Shown one piece after another: positions 25,358 through 34,084 of a stretch of 64,000 nucleotides of DNA. The notes under the pieces are model-generated. The model was given only the letters and a program-made list of their open reading frames with translations, was not told where the DNA came from and searched no databases. This stretch comes from Streptomyces pyxinicus. GTDB taxonomy: Bacteria > Actinomycetota > Actinomycetes > Streptomycetales > Streptomycetaceae. The first letter of the stretch is position 1. Each line of letters begins with the position of its first letter. The stretch is taken from the NCBI RefSeq assembly GCF_024753135.1, contig NZ_JANUGP010000003.1:186001-250000 (forward strand), in the 5' to 3' direction. The position numbers were made by a program, and so were the translations under genes.

Positions 25358-26806
25358 ATGAAAGCCCGCTCCCGCACCACGCTGATCACCCTGCTGTTCG
25401 CCCTGCTCGTCACGCTGGCCTCGGCGGTCTCGGCCCCGGGGGCCACCGCGGGGCCGGTGAGCACCACCGCGACCGCCGGAACCTTCCGCAACCCGCTGAA
25501 CACCGGCCCCGATCCGTTCATGACCTACGCGAACGGTGCCTACCACCTGACCACCACGCAGGGCGACAGCATCAAGATGTGGCGCTCGCCCTCGCTGAGC
25601 ACCCTGCTCGACGCCGAGCCGATCACCGTATGGCGGGACACCGACGCCTCCCGCAACCAGCACATCTGGGCCGCCGAGTTCTACCGCTTCGGCAACCGCT
25701 GGTACATGTACTACACGGCCGACGACGGCGTGGACGACCACCACCGCCTCTACGTCCTGGAGTCGGACGCCGACGACCCGGCCGGCCCGTACCACTTCAA
25801 GGCCAAGCTCACCCCGCCCAACCACACGAACGACTTCGCCATCGACCCCGGCATCCTCCAGCACAACGGCCGGCTCTACCTCGCCTACAGCGGCATCAAC
25901 GCCTATCAGCACAACGGGCTGAACATCGCGCCGCTGTCCAACCCCTGGACCGTGTCCGGCGACGCGGTCGCGCTGAACGGCGCCGGCGGCTGCCCCGAGG
26001 TCCGCGAGGGCCCCGAGTTCCTCAACCGCAACGGCCGGACCTGGATGACGTACTCGACCTGCGACACGGGCAAGCCCGACTACCAGCTCTGGATGATGTC
26101 CCTGCCCGACGGCGCCGACCCGCTGGTGCCCGGCAACTGGACGCAGGCGAACGGGGCCGTCTTCTCCCGCGCCGACGCCCGGGGCGTCTTCGGGCCGGGC
26201 CACCACGCCTTCTTCCGCTCCCCCGACGGAAAGGAGGACTGGATCGTCTACCACGCCAAGACCACGGCCGACTTCACCTACGCCAACCGCACCACCCGCG
26301 CCCAGAAGATCGGCTGGCGCGCCGACGGCAGCCCCGACCTCGGCGCCCCGCTCGCCCTGGGCGCCACCCAGAACCTGCCGTCCGGCGACCCGGGATCCGG
26401 CAACCACTGGATCAACGACGACGGGCGCTCCAGCGGCAACGGCACGCTGGCCTACACGGGTTCCTGGAACTCCGGCACGGGGTGCGCCGCGCAGTGCTTC
26501 TGGGGCGACGACCACTGGAGCGACCGGGCGGGCAACACCGCGACGTTCCGGTTCACCGGCACCAGGATCGCCCTGCTCTCGGTGCGGGACACCGGCAACG
26601 GCATCGCCGCGATCAGCGTGGACGGCGGTGCCGAGCAGCGCGTCGACTTCTACGGCGCGATCCGGACCGGTGAGACGCTCCAGTACCTCAGCCCGCGCCT
26701 GCCCTCCGGCCCGCACACCCTGCGCGTCCGGGTGACCGGGGAGCGCAACGCCTCCTCCACGGCGGCGTTCGTGAGCGTGGACCGGGCGGAGGTCTACACC
26801 GACTGA
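25358..26806 (+). CDS. Secreted GH43-family glycoside hydrolase with C-terminal binding module
   Basis: A 482-residue secreted protein. An N-terminal signal peptide (MKARSRTTLITLLFALLV, cleavage near ATAG) precedes a five-bladed beta-propeller of glycoside hydrolase family 43. The catalytic base region is NPLNTGPDPFMTYANGAYHL, the pKa-modulating Asp lies in NDFAIDPGILQHNG and the general acid is probably the Glu in CPEVREGPEFLNRNG. GPGHHAFFRSPDGKEDWIVY is also typical. The last 140 residues (from NHWINDDGRSSGNGTLAYTG) form a beta-sandwich resembling carbohydrate-binding modules. Substrates are likely arabinan or arabinoxylan oligosaccharides. GGAG precedes ATG 25358. Confidence 0.87.
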   Translation: MKARSRTTLITLLFALLVTLASAVSAPGATAGPVSTTATAGTFRNPLNTGPDPFMTYANGAYHLTTTQGDSIKMWRSPSLSTLLDAEPITVWRDTDASRNQHIWAAEFYRFGNRWYMYYTADDGVDDHHRLYVLESDADDPAGPYHFKAKLTPPNHTNDFAIDPGILQHNGRLYLAYSGINAYQHNGLNIAPLSNPWTVSGDAVALNGAGGCPEVREGPEFLNRNGRTWMTYSTCDTGKPDYQLWMMSLPDGADPLVPGNWTQANGAVFSRADARGVFGPGHHAFFRSPDGKEDWIVYHAKTTADFTYANRTTRAQKIGWRADGSPDLGAPLALGATQNLPSGDPGSGNHWINDDGRSSGNGTLAYTGSWNSGTGCAAQCFWGDDHWSDRAGNTATFRFTGTRIALLSVRDTGNGIAAISVDGGAEQRVDFYGAIRTGETLQYLSPRLPSGPHTLRVRVTGERNASSTAAFVSVDRAEVYTD

Positions 26807-26973
26807 TGCCGCGCGGCCGACGCCGTACAGCCGCAATTCGACCGGGTGTTCGAGGTGTTGACGGGCCGCACCCCGGCCGCGTCACCGCCCACCGCACGGC
26901 CGCGGCCCCGCGCAGGACCTCGTACCGGCCGCTACGGTGCCGCACACAGGTCCACGACCCGGAGGAGACCCCC

Positions 26974-27873
26974 ATGACCGTCGTCGTCACCACCCCCACC
27001 GGCCACGTCGGCTCGCGGGTGGTCCGGCTGCTGCTCCAGGCCGGCGTCCGTCCCCGCGTCCTGCTGCGCGATCCGAGCCGCCTGGAACCGGACGTCCGGG
27101 CGCGGGTGGACGTCCGCACCGGCGACCTCACCGACGGCGGGTACGTCAGTGAGGCGATGGCGGGTGCCGGCGCGGCCTTCCTGGTGGACCCGACACCGCA
27201 CACCGTCGCGGACCCGGTGGGCGCCTCCCGCCGCACCGGAGCCGGTCTGGCCGCGGCCGTACGCGAGGCCGGGGTGCGGCGCGTGGTGTTCCTCAGCAGT
27301 GTCGGGGCGGAACTGCGGGACGGCGCCGGGCACCTCGACGGACTGGCCGCCGTCGAGGAACAGCTCGACGCCACCGGCGCCGACGTCCTGCACCTGCGCT
27401 GCGGCTACTTCTTCACCAACCTGCTCCTCGCCCTCGACGACCTGGCCGCCGGCCGGCTGACCACCTCCGACGACCCGGACCGGACCCTGCCGTGGACCGA
27501 TCCGCGCGACATCGGCGACATCGCCGCCGCCCGCCTGCTGAACGACACCTGGCACGGCCGGACGGTCCAGGGCGTCCACGGTCCCGAGGACCTGTCGTGG
27601 CGCCGGGTCGCGGAGATCCTGACGGCCGCGCTCGGCAGGGATGTCCGGCTGCGGGTGGTCTCGGACGACGACGTCCGCCGGACCCTCGCCGCGGCCGGCC
27701 TGCCACCGGGCGCGGTCGAGGGCATCGTCGGCATGACCGCGGGCACCCGCGCCCTCGTCCCCGAGCAGCCACGGGACGTGGTCACCACCACCCCCACCAC
27801 CCTGTCCGCCTGGGCCCACGCCCACCTGCGTCCGCTCCTCGCCACCCGCCGGGCGGAACCGGGAGGTGCGTAA
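26974..27873 (+). CDS. NmrA-like NAD(P)-binding protein
   Basis: A 299-residue NmrA-type atypical SDR. VVVTTPTGHVGSRVVRLLLQ is the dinucleotide motif, GVRRVVFLSSVGAELRDGAG follows, and HLRCGYFFTNLLLALDDLAA matches the late block of the family. Members reduce quinones or act as NADP sensors. GGAGGAG precedes ATG 26974 at 6 nt. It is followed in the same direction by a flavoprotein gene 31 bp later, so the two may share a transcript. Confidence 0.85.
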   Translation: MTVVVTTPTGHVGSRVVRLLLQAGVRPRVLLRDPSRLEPDVRARVDVRTGDLTDGGYVSEAMAGAGAAFLVDPTPHTVADPVGASRRTGAGLAAAVREAGVRRVVFLSSVGAELRDGAGHLDGLAAVEEQLDATGADVLHLRCGYFFTNLLLALDDLAAGRLTTSDDPDRTLPWTDPRDIGDIAAARLLNDTWHGRTVQGVHGPEDLSWRRVAEILTAALGRDVRLRVVSDDDVRRTLAAAGLPPGAVEGIVGMTAGTRALVPEQPRDVVTTTPTTLSAWAHAHLRPLLATRRAEPGGA

Positions 27874-27888
27874 GTAAGGCGACCCTCA
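27870..27888. promoter_or_regulatory. Weak match to an iron-box (DmdR/IdeR type)
   Basis: GTAAGTAAGGCGACCCTCA agrees at 12 of 19 positions, by eye, with the actinobacterial iron box (TTAGGTTAGGCTAACCTAA type). It overlaps the stop codon of the NmrA gene and lies 17 bp before the flavoprotein start. Low confidence; chance similarity is possible. Confidence 0.25.
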
Positions 27889-27904
27889 TATCCGATAAAG
27901 TTTT

Positions 27905-28510
27905 GTGCGCAACTACCCGTGGGACGCGCACACCAGGGAGCCGGCCTTGCCGCAGACGACCGACACACCCGGAAGCGGGCCGGGCGCCCTGGCCGAGGAC
28001 GGCTGGGCCGAGCTGACCTCGCCAGCCGAACTGCGCGCACTCCTCGGGGAGCCCTGGCCCGTGGTGATCGAGAAGGTGCACGACCGGCTCACCGACCAGG
28101 ACCTGGACATCCTGGCCCGTTCCCCGCTCTGCCTGCTGGCCACCTCGGACTCCCGGGGCAACTGCGACGTCTCCCCGCGCGGGGACGCCCCGGGGTTCAC
28201 CCACGTCGTCGACGCCGGCACGCTCGCGCTGCCCGACCGGCCGGGCAACCGGCGCGGTGACAGCTTCCACAACATCCTCGACAACCCGCACGCCGGTCTG
28301 CTGTACCTGATCCCCGGCGGCAAGGAGGTGCTGCGCGTCAACGGCCGGGCCCGCATCCTCACCGACGCCCCGTTCTTCGACGCCATGGCGGAGGGCGACC
28401 GCCGCCCCGCACTCGCCCTGGTCCTGGAGATAGACGAGGTCTACCTGCACTGCCCCCAGTCCCTGCGCCGCTCGGGAGTCTGGGATCCGGCCTCCTGGCA
28501 GGCCCGCTGA
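27905..28510 (+). CDS. PPOX-class FMN-binding protein (MSMEG_1061-like)
   Basis: A split-barrel flavoprotein of the pyridoxamine-5'-phosphate-oxidase-like class (up to 201 aa). LCLLATSDSRGNCDVSPRGD, LPDRPGNRRGDSFHNILDNP and GLLYLIPGGKEVLRVNGRAR are the FMN-binding blocks. The C-terminal LEIDEVYLHCPQSLRRSGVW matches the MSMEG_1061-like subfamily. Two starts are possible: GTG 27905, or in-frame TTG 27947, which has the better-placed GGGAG; the first 14 residues look unstructured, so the shorter protein is credible. The function of the subfamily is unknown. Confidence 0.83.
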   Translation: MRNYPWDAHTREPALPQTTDTPGSGPGALAEDGWAELTSPAELRALLGEPWPVVIEKVHDRLTDQDLDILARSPLCLLATSDSRGNCDVSPRGDAPGFTHVVDAGTLALPDRPGNRRGDSFHNILDNPHAGLLYLIPGGKEVLRVNGRARILTDAPFFDAMAEGDRRPALALVLEIDEVYLHCPQSLRRSGVWDPASWQAR

Positions 28511-28525
28511 GACATCGCGGTGCCC

Positions 28526-29521
28526 TCACCGCCGCGGGGCCGGGGCGACCAGCCGTCCCCGGAACACCAGGGACGCGGCCTGCTTGAGGGGGCGCAGCCG
28601 GACGCTCACGGTGTAACCGGTGATGCCGGGGACGCTCGCGAGACTCCGGCTGAGCCAGTCGTAGAAACCGGTGACGTCCGTGCACATGACGATCGCCATC
28701 AGGTTCTCCGCACCGGTCGTGGCCGAGGCGAAGACGACGCGGGGGAGCGCGGCGACCGCCGTGCCGGTCTCGTGCAGCCGCTCCGGGGAGGTGCGCAGCC
28801 ACAGCGCCGCGCTGAAGGGGTAGCCCAGCCGCTCCGGGACGATGTCCACGTCGTAGAAGAGCGTGCCCGAGCCCTCCAGGACCTCCATCCGGCGCCCGAC
28901 GCGGCCGGTGGTCCAGCCGGTGCGCTCGGCGAGCGCGGCCTGGCTCGCCCGGCCGTCCTCGGCGAGCGCCGCGAGCAGCGCGCCGTCCTCCTCGCGCAAC
29001 CCGGTCGGCGCGCCCTGCGGTTCCGGGCGGGGCAGCCGCGTGCGCAGCAGCGCCACCGCCTCCTCCGGAAGCGAGGGGCCGAGCCGCGCCCAGTCGGCGC
29101 CGGGCGGGGAGTAGGTGTGCAGCATCATGCGCGTGTCGAGCCCCAGCACGCCGGGGGAGTGGGCGAGTTGGCGCAGCACGTCCGGAACCCGCCCGTCGTG
29201 GGGCGCCTCCATCGAGCAGACGATCTCCGAGCCGCCGAAGGAGACGCTCGCGAAGGAGATCTCGGGCAGCCGGCTCACCGCCTCGGCGAGCGCGTCGATC
29301 CGGTCGGGACGCAGCGAGATCCGCACGACGCTCGTCATGGCTCCCTGCACGGCCGGGTTGACAAGCCCCACGACCCGCACCATGCCCCCGCGCCGCATCG
29401 CCCGGTACCGTCGCGCCACGGTCTGCTCCGAGGCCCCCACCACCTGTCCGACCAGGCGGAACGGCGCGCGCGGCGCCACGTGCAGCGCGTGGAGGATATG
29501 ACTGTCCAGGACGTCGAGCAT
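28526..29521 (-). CDS. Double Lrp/AsnC-type transcriptional regulator
   Basis: A 331-residue regulator, twice the usual Lrp length, formed by two Lrp-like units. The first HTH (LDSHILHALHVAPRAPFRLV...ASEQTVARRY) is followed by a RAM-like effector domain. The second HTH (LLAALAEDGRASQAALAERT with GWTTGRVGRR) is followed by another (LFYDVDIVPERLGYPFSAAL). Tandem Lrp proteins of this type occur in Streptomyces next to transporter genes. It is divergent from an MFS exporter gene across a 269-bp gap containing CACCC-N9-GGGTG (29535-29553), a possible operator. It probably senses an amino acid or small metabolite and controls the exporter. Confidence 0.87.
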   Translation of the reverse strand: MLDVLDSHILHALHVAPRAPFRLVGQVVGASEQTVARRYRAMRRGGMVRVVGLVNPAVQGAMTSVVRISLRPDRIDALAEAVSRLPEISFASVSFGGSEIVCSMEAPHDGRVPDVLRQLAHSPGVLGLDTRMMLHTYSPPGADWARLGPSLPEEAVALLRTRLPRPEPQGAPTGLREEDGALLAALAEDGRASQAALAERTGWTTGRVGRRMEVLEGSGTLFYDVDIVPERLGYPFSAALWLRTSPERLHETGTAVAALPRVVFASATTGAENLMAIVMCTDVTGFYDWLSRSLASVPGITGYTVSVRLRPLKQAASLVFRGRLVAPAPRR

Positions 29522-29790
29522 GGAGCAAGCATCGCACCCTGAGCTTATGGGTGGCGGTTTCGGACGGCCAACCGGCAGGGGTTTGGGAATTCCACCGGCC
29601 CTGAACCAGACTTCTGGAGGATGGCCGACGGTTCTTCGGCGTGTGCTCCCGGACCCGCTCCGGAGGCACCGCGCACCCCGGCGCGTACGACGGCCGCCCG
29701 CATCGGTGCCGTACGGCCGCGTCCGTCGTACCGCCCCCACGCCCTCAGCAGCCCCCGCGCCGGAGCCCGGTGCGCTCCGAAGGAGTCGTC

Positions 29791-31395
29791 TTGTCCCACT
29801 CACCGCCCGCAGCCGAGCCCCGTCGCGGGGCGACGCTCCTCATGGCCTGCCTCGGCGTCTTCGTCGCCTACCTGCCGGTGACCAGCGTCTCGGTGAGCCT
29901 CACCGCCATCCAGTCGGCGCTCTCCACGACGACCTCCCAGCTGTCCTGGGTCTCCGACGCCTTCGTGCTGCCGATGGCCGCCTTCATCCTCACCGCCGGC
30001 GTCTTCGGCGACGTCCACGGCCGCAAGAAGGTCTACCTCGCCGGGCTGCTGCTCTGCGCCGCCGGCGCCGCCACCTCGCTCACCGCGGACTCGGTCGGCC
30101 GGCTGTGGACCGGCCAGGCCCTCTCCGGGCTCGGCGCCGCCGCGCTGCTGCCCACCACGCTCGCGCTCATCAGCCACGCCGTGCCGGACCACCGCGAACG
30201 CGGCAAGTTCATCGGCTTCTGGGCGATGTGCCTGCTCGGGGCGCTCGCCGTCGGCGGCATGATCGCCGGGGCGGTCCTCAGCCACACCGCATGGCGCTGG
30301 ATCTTCCTCGTGCCGATACCCGTCGCGCTGCTCGCCTTCGTCCTGTCCCTGTGGCTGCTGCCCGAGTCCCGCGCACCGCGCGCCGGCCGGCTCGACTGGC
30401 CCGGCCAGATCACCGCCGCGCTCGCCATCACCGCGCTCGTCTACGGCGTCATCCAGGGCGGTGCCGGGTCCTTCGGCGACACCGAGGTCGTCGTCGCGCT
30501 CGTCGTCGCCGTCCTCAGCGGAGCCCTCTTCGTCCTGGCCGAACGGCGCTCCACGCACCCGATGCTGGACCTCGCGCTCTTCCGCAGCCCCGGCTTCACC
30601 GCGACGACCCTGGTCGCCATGGTCATGTTCCTCGGCATGATCGGCTTCTTCTTCGTGCTGAGCCTCTACTTCGGCATGGTCCAGCACCTCGACACCCTCG
30701 GCACCGCCTGGCGGCTGCTCCTGGTCACCGGGGCCGCGCTGGTCGTCAGCGGCATCGCCGGACGCCTGATGCACAAGGTCTCACCCCGCCTCATGATCAC
30801 CACGGGCCTGCTCATGGTGACCGCCGCACTCCTGACGCTGCTGAACGCCGGCGCCGACACCTCCTTCGGCTCGCTCGGCTGGCGTCTGGTCGTGCTGGGC
30901 CTGGGCATGGGGCTCGTGACGACCCCGATGACGGCCACCGCCGTCGCCTCCGTGCCGCACCCGCTCGCCGGCATGGCGGCCGCCGGCAACAACGCCTTCC
31001 GCCAGGTCGGCGGCGCCCTCGGCCCCGCCGTGCTCGGTGCCCTCCTCACCAGCCGCGCCGTCTCCGCGCTGCCCGGTCACCTCGCCGACGCGGGCGTCCA
31101 CGGCACCCTCGCCGAGCGGCTCACCGACGCGGTCCGTGACGGCGGTCTCGGCGCGGTCGGCTCGGTGCCGCTCGGCGCCCGCACCGGGCAGGTCTGGGGC
31201 GCGGTCGGCGAGTCCTTCCTCGACGGCATGCGCCTGTGCCTGGCCGTCTCGGCCGGCCTGACCTTCCTGGCCGCCGTCCTCGCCTTCGTCCTCCTGCGCC
31301 CCCGGGCCACCGGCGGCGGCACGACCCGGGCCGTATCCGGCACCGCCGCCGTGCCGCGGCCGTCGGAGTCCCTGTCGGCGACGCGGCAGCGATGA
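29791..31395 (+). CDS. MFS drug exporter, 14-helix DHA2 type
   Basis: A 534-residue major facilitator protein with about 14 hydrophobic segments. Motif A-like GVFGDVHGRKKVYLAGLLLC lies between helices 2 and 3, and motif C-like LGALAVGGMIAGAVLSHTAW in helix 5; MAAAGNNAFRQVGGALGPAV is typical of the DHA2/QacA branch. TTG 29791 is the likely start, with AAGGAG 6 nt upstream; no ATG fits the hydrophobic N-terminus. Divergent from the tandem Lrp regulator, which likely controls it. Confidence 0.88.
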   Translation: MSHSPPAAEPRRGATLLMACLGVFVAYLPVTSVSVSLTAIQSALSTTTSQLSWVSDAFVLPMAAFILTAGVFGDVHGRKKVYLAGLLLCAAGAATSLTADSVGRLWTGQALSGLGAAALLPTTLALISHAVPDHRERGKFIGFWAMCLLGALAVGGMIAGAVLSHTAWRWIFLVPIPVALLAFVLSLWLLPESRAPRAGRLDWPGQITAALAITALVYGVIQGGAGSFGDTEVVVALVVAVLSGALFVLAERRSTHPMLDLALFRSPGFTATTLVAMVMFLGMIGFFFVLSLYFGMVQHLDTLGTAWRLLLVTGAALVVSGIAGRLMHKVSPRLMITTGLLMVTAALLTLLNAGADTSFGSLGWRLVVLGLGMGLVTTPMTATAVASVPHPLAGMAAAGNNAFRQVGGALGPAVLGALLTSRAVSALPGHLADAGVHGTLAERLTDAVRDGGLGAVGSVPLGARTGQVWGAVGESFLDGMRLCLAVSAGLTFLAAVLAFVLLRPRATGGGTTRAVSGTAAVPRPSESLSATRQR

Positions 31396-31565
31396 TCTGA
31401 CGCGGCCGCGACGATCACGTGTCCTCGCGCGGGCACGTGACCGGGCGGGCGCCTTCACACCGCCGGCCACCAGGAGGCCCTCTCCGGCGGCGTGTCTGGA
31501 CACCGCTTGTCTGGGCACGTGGAGGAGGTGCAGTGACGTGAGTGGCGAGGGGCGGAGGCGACGTC

Positions 31566-32561
31566 GTGGCCGAGCAGGATCAGGTGCCGCAGGCACCGGG
31601 GACCGGGAACACCGAGCGCGAGGACGAGCTGCTGCGCGGACTCGCGGTGGACGATCGGCATCCGGAGCGGCCGGTGCTCCTGGACGCCGACGGCCGGCCG
31701 ATCGAGACCTGGCGGGAGAACCACCCGTACGACCACCGGGTCGGGCGGCGGGACTACGACCGGTCCAAGCGGATCCTGCAGATCGAGCTGCTCAAGTTTC
31801 AGCGCTGGGCGAAGGAGACGGGACAGCGGATCGTCGTGGTCTGCGAGGGCCGCGACGCGGCCGGCAAGGGCGGCACCATCAAGCGGTTCACCGAGCGGCT
31901 CAACCCCCGCGGGGCCCGGGTGGTGGCACTGGACAAGCCGACCGAGCGGGAGGCGGGGCAGTGGTACTTCCAGCGCTATGTGACCCACCTGCCGGCTCGC
32001 GGCGAGATCGTCTTCTTCGACCGGTCCTGGTACAACCGGGCGGGAGTCGAACGGGTCATGGGATTCTGCACGGACGACGAGTACCGGCAGTTCCTCCACC
32101 AGGCCCCGCTGTTCGAACGGTTGCTCACCGACGACGGCATCCTGCTGGTGAAGCTCTGGTTCTCGGTGTCGCGCGCCGAGCAGCGCACCCGGTTCGCGAT
32201 ACGGCAGGTCGACCCCGTCCGCCGCTGGAAGCTGTCGCCCACCGATCTGTCCTCGCTCGACCGCTGGGACGACTACACCACGGCCAAGGTCGACATGTTC
32301 CGGGCGACCGACACCGTGCACGCGCCCTGGACGGTCGTGAAGAACAACGACAAGCGGCGTGGCCGGCTGGAGGCGATGCGCAGCCTTCTGAGCCGTTTCG
32401 ACTACCCGGCCAAGGACCCGGAGGCGGTGGGCAAGCCCGACCCGCTGATCGTCGGCGCGGCGGACACCCTGCTGGAGCCGGGCGAGGCACCCACGGCCCT
32501 GTCCCCGACCCCGCTGGCCGGCCCGGGCGACGGCCCCGGGAACCATCCGGACCCACGGTGA
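31566..32561 (+). CDS. ppk2: Polyphosphate kinase 2
   Basis: A 331-residue PPK2. Walker A VVVCEGRDAAGKGGTIKRFT, Walker B EIVFFDRSWYNRAGVERVMG and the lid region LLVKLWFSVSRAEQRTRF are all intact, as are HLPARGEIV and DRWDDYTTAKVDMF. PPK2 transfers phosphate between polyphosphate and nucleotides. The N-terminal 40 and C-terminal 45 residues are Pro/Gly-rich extensions. GTG 31566 has GGAGG at 7 nt and is preferred over an in-frame start at 31542. A perfect hairpin follows at 32632. Confidence 0.92.
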   Translation: MAEQDQVPQAPGTGNTEREDELLRGLAVDDRHPERPVLLDADGRPIETWRENHPYDHRVGRRDYDRSKRILQIELLKFQRWAKETGQRIVVVCEGRDAAGKGGTIKRFTERLNPRGARVVALDKPTEREAGQWYFQRYVTHLPARGEIVFFDRSWYNRAGVERVMGFCTDDEYRQFLHQAPLFERLLTDDGILLVKLWFSVSRAEQRTRFAIRQVDPVRRWKLSPTDLSSLDRWDDYTTAKVDMFRATDTVHAPWTVVKNNDKRRGRLEAMRSLLSRFDYPAKDPEAVGKPDPLIVGAADTLLEPGEAPTALSPTPLAGPGDGPGNHPDPR

Positions 32562-32631
32562 CGACCGGACCCACGGCGTGGCAGTCCGGGCCCATGGTGA
32601 CGGCCCGGACCCGTGATGACGGCGGCGGGTC

Positions 32632-32658
32632 CCGCCCCGGGGCTCGGCCCCGGGGCGG
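32632..32658. terminator. Bidirectional hairpin terminator between convergent genes
   Basis: An 11-bp perfect stem (CCGCCCCGGGG / CCCCGGGGCGG) with a 5-nt loop lies between the convergent PPK2 and hemerythrin genes. It has no T-tract, as is common in Streptomyces, and could serve both directions. Confidence 0.7.
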
Positions 32659-32664
32659 TGCGTC

Positions 32665-33168
32665 TCACGACGACTTGACGATGCGGCGTACGTTGTCGAC
32701 CGAGCCGCAGCCGGCCTTCAGCTGACGCCCGCGCTCCTCCCAGAACGCCGCTCCCAGCTCCTCGCGCCGCTGCATCGCCACGTTCTCGCGCGCGCCGTTG
32801 AGGATGGTGCGCTCCTCCTCGTCGGTGTGGTGGGCGACGGCCTCCACCAGCTCCTCCAGCCTGCTGTCCCACTCCTCGGAGCCGACCTCCGCCACCTCCA
32901 GGAGGCCGAGGAGGGCCTGGTTGCCCTCGTCGTGCTCGTGCTCGCCGTGCTCGACCTCTTCGTCGTCGATGTCCTTGTACCTCTTCAGGGCCGGGTAGAC
33001 CTTGGCCTCCTCGGCCAGCGCGTGGGCGACCAGCAGCTCCGAGAACTCCCGGAGCGCGGCACCCCGGTCGGCCTCGACGCTGCGCATCAGACGGAACAGG
33101 TCCTCCATGCGCCGGTGGTCCTGGAGGATGAGTTCGACGACGTCCTGTGTCTCGGCTGTCTCGGCCAT
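32665..33168 (-). CDS. Hemerythrin-domain protein
   Basis: A 167-residue hemerythrin HHE cation-binding protein. Metal ligands are visible in ILQDHRRMEDLFRLM, LLVAHALAEEAKVYPALK and AVAHHTDEEERTILNGA; HGEHEHDEGNQALLGLLEVA adds histidines near the centre. Such proteins bind a di-iron site and sense or store O2/NO. The gene is monocistronic and ends 7 bp from the hairpin at 32632. Family assignment is secure, its specific role is not. Confidence 0.9.
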   Translation of the reverse strand: MAETAETQDVVELILQDHRRMEDLFRLMRSVEADRGAALREFSELLVAHALAEEAKVYPALKRYKDIDDEEVEHGEHEHDEGNQALLGLLEVAEVGSEEWDSRLEELVEAVAHHTDEEERTILNGARENVAMQRREELGAAFWEERGRQLKAGCGSVDNVRRIVKSS

Positions 33169-33253
33169 GAGGTGGCACCACTTTCGTGCGAACGGCTGGG
33201 GTACTCCCGCGTACCCCCACCGTCCCCGTTGATGGCTTCCCGGTCCCTGCCGG

Positions 33254-33991
33254 TCACCAGGGGATGACGCCGTCGTCCTCGAAGAACCCCCCGGTCGGAC
33301 CGCCGTCGGCCAGCGTGGCGAGACGGATCGCGGTGGCCGCGCCCTGCTCGGGCGTACGGGGCCCGTGGAAGCCGTTGAAGTCGGTGGCCACGAAGCCCGG
33401 GCAGGCGGCGTTGACGAGGATGCCCGTGCCGGCCAGCCGCCGGGCGTACTGCACGGTGACGGCGTTGAGGAACGACTTCGACGGGGCGTACACCGCCATC
33501 ACCGGACCGACGTCGACGCCGGGATCGGCCTGCCGGGTCAGCGAGCCGACGCTGCTGGAGGCGTTGACGACGCGTGGCGACGCGGAGCGCCGCAGGAGCG
33601 GCAGCATCGCGTTGGTCACCCGCATGACACCGATGACGTTGGTCTCCACGACCGCGCGGAGGTCGTCGAAGTCGGCCGAGGTCGGGTCCTGGGTCCAGTC
33701 CGGCCCCAGCTCTCCGGCGATACCGGCGTTGTTGACCAGCGCGTCCAGGTGCCCGGCCCGCCGCTCGACCAGCTCGGCGGCCTCCTTGACGCTCCGGTCG
33801 TCGGTGACGTCCAGCGGCACGCCGAACGCGTCCGCCCCGGCGGCACTTAGCTTCTCGACCGCGGCCGCGCGCCGGGCCCGGTCGCGGGCGCCGATCCCCA
33901 CCAGGTAGCCGAGGGCCCCCAGCCCGGCCGCGATCTCGTATCCGATCCCCTTGTTCGCGCCGGTCACCAGCGCGGTCTTCTGCTCGCTCAT
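33254..33991 (-). CDS. SDR family oxidoreductase
   Basis: A 245-residue carbonyl-reductase-like SDR. TALVTGANKGIGYEIAAGLG (TGxxxGIG), DALVNNAGIAGELGPDWTQD (NNAG), NASSSVGSLTRQ (catalytic Ser), YAPSKSFLNAVTVQYAR (YxxxK) and ACPGFVATDFNGFHGPRTPE are all present. ATG 33991 starts the conserved fold. An in-frame start at 34051 would run through the putative LysR operator and is less likely. The divergent LysR gene is its probable regulator. Confidence 0.9.
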   Translation of the reverse strand: MSEQKTALVTGANKGIGYEIAAGLGALGYLVGIGARDRARRAAAVEKLSAAGADAFGVPLDVTDDRSVKEAAELVERRAGHLDALVNNAGIAGELGPDWTQDPTSADFDDLRAVVETNVIGVMRVTNAMLPLLRRSASPRVVNASSSVGSLTRQADPGVDVGPVMAVYAPSKSFLNAVTVQYARRLAGTGILVNAACPGFVATDFNGFHGPRTPEQGAATAIRLATLADGGPTGGFFEDDGVIPW

Positions 33992-34049
33992 ACCGTCGAT
34001 GCTGTCCCGTGGGCCGTGCGGCTCGCCAACACCGATCGGCTCTCCTGTC

Positions 34050-34064
34050 ATACCCTCCGGGTAT
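34050..34064. promoter_or_regulatory. Putative LysR operator
   Basis: ATACCC-TCC-GGGTAT, a perfect 15-bp dyad of the T-N11-A form, lies between the divergent SDR and LysR genes, 18 bp before the LysR start. The position and form fit a LysR recognition site that controls both. Confidence 0.6.
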
Positions 34065-34084
34065 CACCGCACTACACTGGAGTG

